Shown here in pieces: positions 60,228 through 64,000 of a stretch of DNA of 64,000 nucleotides. How positions within the stretch are numbered: position 1 is the stretch's first letter; every line of letters begins with the position of its first letter. The position numbers were made by a program, and so were the translations under genes. The notes below the pieces were generated by a model. That model was not told the DNA's origin. It did no database searches and saw only the letters and a list, made by a program, of their open reading frames with translations. The stretch is from assembly GCF_900106695.1 (NCBI RefSeq), contig NZ_FNMZ01000005.1, positions 236,323-300,322 of the forward strand, in the 5' to 3' direction. The stretch is from Albimonas donghaensis (GTDB lineage Bacteria; Pseudomonadota; Alphaproteobacteria; Rhodobacterales; Rhodobacteraceae).

Positions 60228-61179
60228 GTTCCTGTCGCTCGAGGACCTCACCCTCGCCTATGGGGGATCGGTCGCGGTGGACCGCCTGAACCTCGCCATC
60301 CGCCAGGGCGAGCTGATCGCGCTGCTGGGCCCGTCGGGCTGCGGCAAGACCACCACCATGCGGGCCATCGCCGGGCTGCTCGCGCCCCGGTCGGGGACCA
60401 TCCGGCTGGACGGCAAGGACATCACCCGCGTCGCGCCGTCCCGCCGCGAGGTGGGGCTGGTGTTCCAGTCCTACGCGCTGTTTCCGCATCTCTCGGTCTT
60501 CGAGAACGTCGCCTTCGGCCTGCGCCTGCGCAAGGAACCGGACCTGGCCGCCAGGGTGGCGGAGGGGCTCGCCACCGTGGGCCTGTCGGATTTCGCGGAC
60601 CGGGCGCCGGCGGCGCTGTCGGGCGGGCAACAGCAACGGGTGGCGCTGGCGCGGAGCCTCGTGATGAACCCCAAGGTGCTGCTGCTGGACGAGCCGCTGT
60701 CCAATCTCGACGCCCGGCTGCGGCTGGAGATGCGGATGGAGCTTCAGCGCGTGCAGCGCGAAACCGGCGTGACCATGGTCTTCGTGACCCATGACCAGGC
60801 CGAGGCGCTGGCGCTGGCCGACCGCATCGTGGTGATGCGCGGCGGCGCGATCGAGCAGGTGGGCACGCCCGAGCAAATCTGGACCGAGCCCGCCTCCGGC
60901 TTCGTCGCCGATTTCGTGGGCTTCGAGACGATCCTGCCGGACCCCGAAACCGGCGGCGCGCTGGCCTGGCGCCCCGCCGCGGTCACGCTGGGCTCCGGCC
61001 CGCATTCCGGGGTGATCCGCGGCGCCTCCTTCGCCGGCGCCCATCGCGAATACGTGCTGGATACGCCGCTGGGCGTGGTGAAGGCGGAGACCCCGGCCTC
61101 CGCCCCACCCTTGGCGCCGGGGGCCGAAGTCGCCTTCGACCTGCCGCGAGAGCGCGCCGTGCGCCTCGCCTCGGCCTGA
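60220..61179 (+). CDS. ABC transporter ATP-binding protein, PotA/FbpC-type, in the purine operon
   Basis: The 319-residue ATPase shows Walker A GPSGCGKTTT (about residues 37-46), the signature [15 protein letters not shown] near 134, Walker B VLLLDEPLSNLDA near 154 and the H-loop VTHDQAEAL near 188. The C-terminal TOBE-like part (about 245-319) is shorter than in PotA. The start overlaps the preceding permease gene. It energises the importer of this operon. Confidence 0.95.
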   Translation: MSEFLSLEDLTLAYGGSVAVDRLNLAIRQGELIALLGPSGCGKTTTMRAIAGLLAPRSGTIRLDGKDITRVAPSRREVGLVFQSYALFPHLSVFENVAFGLRLRKEPDLAARVAEGLATVGLSDFADRAPAALSGGQQQRVALARSLVMNPKVLLLDEPLSNLDARLRLEMRMELQRVQRETGVTMVFVTHDQAEALALADRIVVMRGGAIEQVGTPEQIWTEPASGFVADFVGFETILPDPETGGALAWRPAAVTLGSGPHSGVIRGASFAGAHREYVLDTPLGVVKAETPASAPPLAPGAEVAFDLPRERAVRLASA

Positions 61180-61195
61180 CGGGAGGGGCGGGGAC

Positions 61196-62107
61196 ATGGG
61201 CGTCTGGATCGACACCGACATGAGCGCCGACGACCTGTTCGCGCTGCGCCTTCTGGTGACGCAGGGGACGGAGATCGACGGGGTTTCGCTGGGCTTCGGC
61301 GTGGTCCCCCTGCCCCGGGTCCGCGCCAACGCCTCCGCCGCCGCGGCGGTGTTCGGATGGGATTTCCCGATCTTCGCCGGCGCCGACCGCGCGGTGCTGG
61401 GAGAGGTGGAGACCGCCGAGCGCATCCTCGGCCCCACCGGCATCCGCAGCCGCGGGCTGACCCTTGGGGACGTGCCCGACGCGGCGCTGCCCGACGCGCC
61501 CGGCGCCATGGCGCGGTGGCTGGAGGGACAGGACGCCGCGCAGATCCTCGCGCTCGGGCCGCTCACCAACCTCGCGGTGCTGGCGCTGACCCGGCCCGAC
61601 CTGCTGGGACGCATCGAAAGGATCACCTGGATGGGGGGCGGGGTCACCTCGGGCAACCACACCGCCTCGGCCGAGTTCAACGCCATCGCGGACCCGGAGG
61701 CCATCGCCATCCTGCTGGCCCGCGGGGCGCCCCTGCGGATGATCGACCTCGACGCCTGCCGCCGCGTGCAGATCGCGGAGGCCGACGTGGCCGCCGTGCG
61801 CGCCGCCCCCGGCCCGCTGGCGCCGTTGCTGGCCGACCTGCTGGGCGGCTATCTCGACATCGCGCTGGAACGGGGGCGCGAGACCATGGCGCTTTACGAT
61901 CCCGTGGCGGCTGCGGCCTTCCTGCGCCCGGACCTGTTCGACCTGCGCCCCGCGCGCATCGAGGCGGAGCTGACCGGCGCCCATACCCGCGGCCGCACCG
62001 TGGTCGAGACCCGCTATCCCGAGACCGCCAACGCCGAGATCGCCGCGGGCCTCGACGCCGCCGCGGTCAAGGCGCTGTGCCTCGCCGCGCTGGAGGACCG
62101 GGCATGA
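61196..62107 (+). CDS. Nucleoside hydrolase (IunH/RihA-like)
   Basis: The 303-residue enzyme should split imported nucleosides into base and ribose. The N-terminal calcium-binding aspartates are kept (IDTDMSADD, residues 5-13), though the usual 'DTDPGxDD' reads DTDMSADD. ILALGPLTNLAVL (about 117-129), ITWMGGG and SAEFNAIADPEAI (about 158-170) are diagnostic. Near the C-terminus the usual His-Asp pair reads Tyr-Asp (ALYDPVAAAAF), so the leaving-group histidine may be replaced. It lies 16 bases after the ATPase gene and overlaps adenine deaminase by four bases. Confidence 0.93.
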   Translation: MGVWIDTDMSADDLFALRLLVTQGTEIDGVSLGFGVVPLPRVRANASAAAAVFGWDFPIFAGADRAVLGEVETAERILGPTGIRSRGLTLGDVPDAALPDAPGAMARWLEGQDAAQILALGPLTNLAVLALTRPDLLGRIERITWMGGGVTSGNHTASAEFNAIADPEAIAILLARGAPLRMIDLDACRRVQIAEADVAAVRAAPGPLAPLLADLLGGYLDIALERGRETMALYDPVAAAAFLRPDLFDLRPARIEAELTGAHTRGRTVVETRYPETANAEIAAGLDAAAVKALCLAALEDRA

Positions 62108-63870
62108 CCGAGCCGCACGACCTGAACGACCCCGCCCTGCGCGACCGCGCCGTGGCCGCGGCGCGCGGCGACGCGCCCTTCGACCTGCTCATCGCCGGCG
62201 GAACCGTGGCCGACATGGCGACGGGGGAACTGCGGCCGGCGGATGTGGGGATCGTCGGCCCGCTGATCGCCTCGGTCCACGCGCCGGGCGCCCGGGCCGA
62301 CGCCGCCGAGGTGCTGGACGCCTCCGGCCTGGTGATCGCGCCGGGCCTGATCGACGCGCATATGCATATCGAAAGCTCGATGGTGGCGCCCGCCGTCTAC
62401 GCCGCCGCCGTGCTGCCGCGCGGGACCACCACCGTGATCTGGGACCCGCATGAATTCGGCAACGTCGCCGGGGTCGAGGGCGTGGACTACGCGCTGGCCG
62501 AGGCCGCGGCCTCCCCGCTCCGCATCCTGCCGCTGGCCCCGTCCTGCGTCCCCTCCGCCCCGGGCTACGAGACCGCGGGCGCCGATTTCGGCCCCGGCGA
62601 GATCGAGACCCTGCTCGCCCGCCCCGGCATCCACGGGCTGGCCGAGGTCATGGACATGGGCGCCGTCACCTCCCGCGAACCGCGGATGCGGGGGATCGTG
62701 CAGGCGGGGCTGGCCTCCGGCAAGACGGTGAACGGCCATGCGCGGGGGCTGACCGGGCCGGACCTGCAGGCCTATGCGACGGCGGGGGTGGGCTCGGACC
62801 ATGAGCTGACCTCCGCCGCCGACCTGATGGAGAAGCTGCGCGCCGGGCTGGTGGTGGAGCTTCGCGGCTCGCACCCCTACCTGCTGGCCGAATTCGCCGA
62901 GGCGCTGTCGGCCCTGCCCTCCGTCCCCCCGACGCTGACGCTGTGCACCGACGACGTGTTCCCAGACGATCTTCTGAACCTGGGCGGCATGGACGCGCTC
63001 ATGCGGGCGCTGGTCGGGCACGGGCTGGCGCCGCTGAGCGCGCTGCGGGCGGCGACCTGGAACGCGGCGGCGCGGCTGGGCCGCCCGGATCTCGGGCTGG
63101 TCGCGCCGGGCAAGCGCGCCGACCTGGCCCTGTTCCGCGACCTCGCGGGGTTCGAATGCGTCCATGTGCTGCGCGACGGCCGCCCGCCGGCGCTCGACAC
63201 CACGCCGCGCCCGCATCCGTTTCCCGCCGCGCTGCCGCTTCCCCGCTTCGTCGCGGCGGATTTCGAGACGCCGGCCGCCGGTCCCGCCGCCCGCATCGCC
63301 ACCATCGACCGCCCCCGCTTCACCCAGTGGGGCGAGCGCATCGTTCCCGCCGACGGGCGCCTGCGCCTGCCCCCCGACATCACCCGCATCGCGGTGATCC
63401 ATCGTCACGGGAGGGCGCCGGCGGTCCCGAAGGTGGGGTTCCTCACCGGCTGGGGATCCTGGCGCGGGGCTTTCGCGACCTCGGTCAGCCATGACAGCCA
63501 CAACCTGACCGTCTTCGGCCACGACCCCGCCGACCTCGCCGCCGCCGCCAACGCGGTGGCGGAAGCCGGGGGCGGCATGGCGGTGGCGCGGGACGGGAAG
63601 CTGGCCGCCCTGCTGCCGTTGCCGGTGGCGGGGCTGGTGTCGGACGCGCCGCTGGCCGACGTCTCCGCCGCCTTCGTGGCGCTGCGCGAGGCGATGGAGG
63701 CGGTGGTGGACTGGGAGCCGCCGCTGCTGACCTTCAAGGCCCTGGTCGGCGCCACGCTGGCCTGCAATGCCGGGCCGCATCAGACGGATCTGGGCGTCGC
63801 CGACGCGCATGGCGGCCGCCTGCTGACCTCCCCGGTGCTGGAGGACGGGCTGCCGGCGCCGGCGGCGTAG
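62104..63870 (+). CDS. ade: Adenine deaminase
   Basis: The 588-residue amidohydrolase converts adenine to hypoxanthine and ammonia. Metal-binding segments are APGLIDAHMHIESSMVAP (about residues 79-96), TVIWDPHEFGNVAGVEGV (about 112-129), VNGHARGLTG and VGSDHELTSA (about 238), and LTLCTDDVFPDDLL (about 278). The C-terminal domain with FLTGWGSWRGAFATSVSHDS and the Cys-Asn end segment ATLACNAGPHQTDLGV are those of bacterial Ade. The start overlaps the nucleoside hydrolase stop (ATGA). Together they would turn imported adenosine into hypoxanthine and ribose. Gpt, encoded at 12651, could then salvage the base. Confidence 0.96.
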   Translation: MTEPHDLNDPALRDRAVAAARGDAPFDLLIAGGTVADMATGELRPADVGIVGPLIASVHAPGARADAAEVLDASGLVIAPGLIDAHMHIESSMVAPAVYAAAVLPRGTTTVIWDPHEFGNVAGVEGVDYALAEAAASPLRILPLAPSCVPSAPGYETAGADFGPGEIETLLARPGIHGLAEVMDMGAVTSREPRMRGIVQAGLASGKTVNGHARGLTGPDLQAYATAGVGSDHELTSAADLMEKLRAGLVVELRGSHPYLLAEFAEALSALPSVPPTLTLCTDDVFPDDLLNLGGMDALMRALVGHGLAPLSALRAATWNAAARLGRPDLGLVAPGKRADLALFRDLAGFECVHVLRDGRPPALDTTPRPHPFPAALPLPRFVAADFETPAAGPAARIATIDRPRFTQWGERIVPADGRLRLPPDITRIAVIHRHGRAPAVPKVGFLTGWGSWRGAFATSVSHDSHNLTVFGHDPADLAAAANAVAEAGGGMAVARDGKLAALLPLPVAGLVSDAPLADVSAAFVALREAMEAVVDWEPPLLTFKALVGATLACNAGPHQTDLGVADAHGGRLLTSPVLEDGLPAPAA

Positions 63871-63918
63871 CCCGCGCCGCGGCGGGTCTTCGCGGGATCG
63901 CCGGGCTAGAGCGGACTC

Positions 63919-64000
63919 CTACCAGTCTGGATCGTATCCGCATGCGCTGAAGCAGTTGGCGCATTCGGCGGGGGTGTAGGCGTCTGCGATGCGGCCGATG
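63919..64000 (-). mobile_element. C-terminal end of an IS630-type transposase, cut by window edge
   Basis: Read leftward from the right edge, the frame encodes RIADAYTPAECANCFSACGY then DPDW and a TAG stop (complement of 63919-63921). 'T.eECaNyF..aGY' at the extreme C-terminus is characteristic of IS630-family DDE transposases. The element end is probably near the TA at 63906-63907, since IS630 elements insert at TA, but the inverted repeat partner is outside the window. Only 26 residues are visible. Confidence 0.75.

Overview
The window is very GC-rich DNA (well above 70% GC by eye) that is densely coded on both strands. The family mix points to an alphaproteobacterium of the Rhodobacterales/Rhodobacteraceae type: several Pot-type ABC importers, two proteins with a VPLPA-CTERM-like tail (short Pro-Ala motif, hydrophobic helix, poly-Arg end), amidase and CaiB/BaiF catabolic genes, and many LysR/TetR/LacI regulators beside small operons. 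I see no rRNA, tRNA or CRISPR array. The genus cannot be fixed from the sequence alone.

Layout. 1-6.3 kb: a leftward polyamine-type ABC operon (ATPase, binding protein, two permeases, then a phosphodiester-glycosidase-like gene that runs off the left edge) with a divergent LysR gene. 6.5-13.2 kb: single metabolic genes (SDR, an operator-bearing unknown, pdxH, a threonine-dehydratase-like enzyme, fabI, gpt). 13.2-14.3 kb: a gene-poor stretch with a local drop in GC and a possible small RNA. 14.3-20.2 kb: EamA transporter, amidase, pseudouridine synthase, CurA-like reductase, histidine-phosphatase-like protein. 20.6-25.5 kb: a lipocalin/CrtC-like protein, FtsX-type permease and LolD-type ATPase (AttEFGH-like), then a DUF2177 protein. 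25.7-31.1 kb: an RND efflux pair controlled by a divergent TetR gene with a perfect 19-bp palindrome. 31.1-38.4 kb: repeat-rich spacers, two VPLPA-CTERM-like proteins, a cyclase-family hydrolase, and a ferric-iron permease and binding protein that face each other. 38.9-41.9 kb: hydroxyacid dehydrogenase, M20 amidohydrolase, GST. 42-51 kb: an acyl-CoA catabolic cluster with two acyl-CoA dehydrogenases, two crotonases, a double CaiB/BaiF CoA-transferase and a thiolase-like enzyme, built around one TetR gene. 51.2-56.4 kb: pirin, spermidine-synthase-like protein, DEAD-box helicase, YeiH-type membrane protein. 56.5-63.9 kb: one compact rightward operon (LacI regulator, Pot/Fbp-type ABC importer, nucleoside hydrolase, adenine deaminase), most simply read as purine-nucleoside uptake and salvage. 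63.9-64.0 kb: the C-terminal end of an IS630-type transposase enters from the right.

Most notable observations. (1) Short tandem arrays at five unrelated genes include the stop codon in their first copy (LysR, PdxH, LolD-like ATPase, RND-TetR, GST). (2) A roughly 100-bp element occurs twice (31446-31543 and 51068-51174) with three consecutive hairpins whose stems carry compensatory changes and GNRA loops. (3) Matching TetR operators before both arms of the acyl-CoA cluster define a regulon. (4) The purine operon uses a Pot/Fbp-type importer. (5) A VPLPA-CTERM metzincin-like protein lacks the catalytic glutamate. I do not see a clearly new multi-gene defence or biosynthetic system. Items 1 and 2 are the best candidates for something undescribed.
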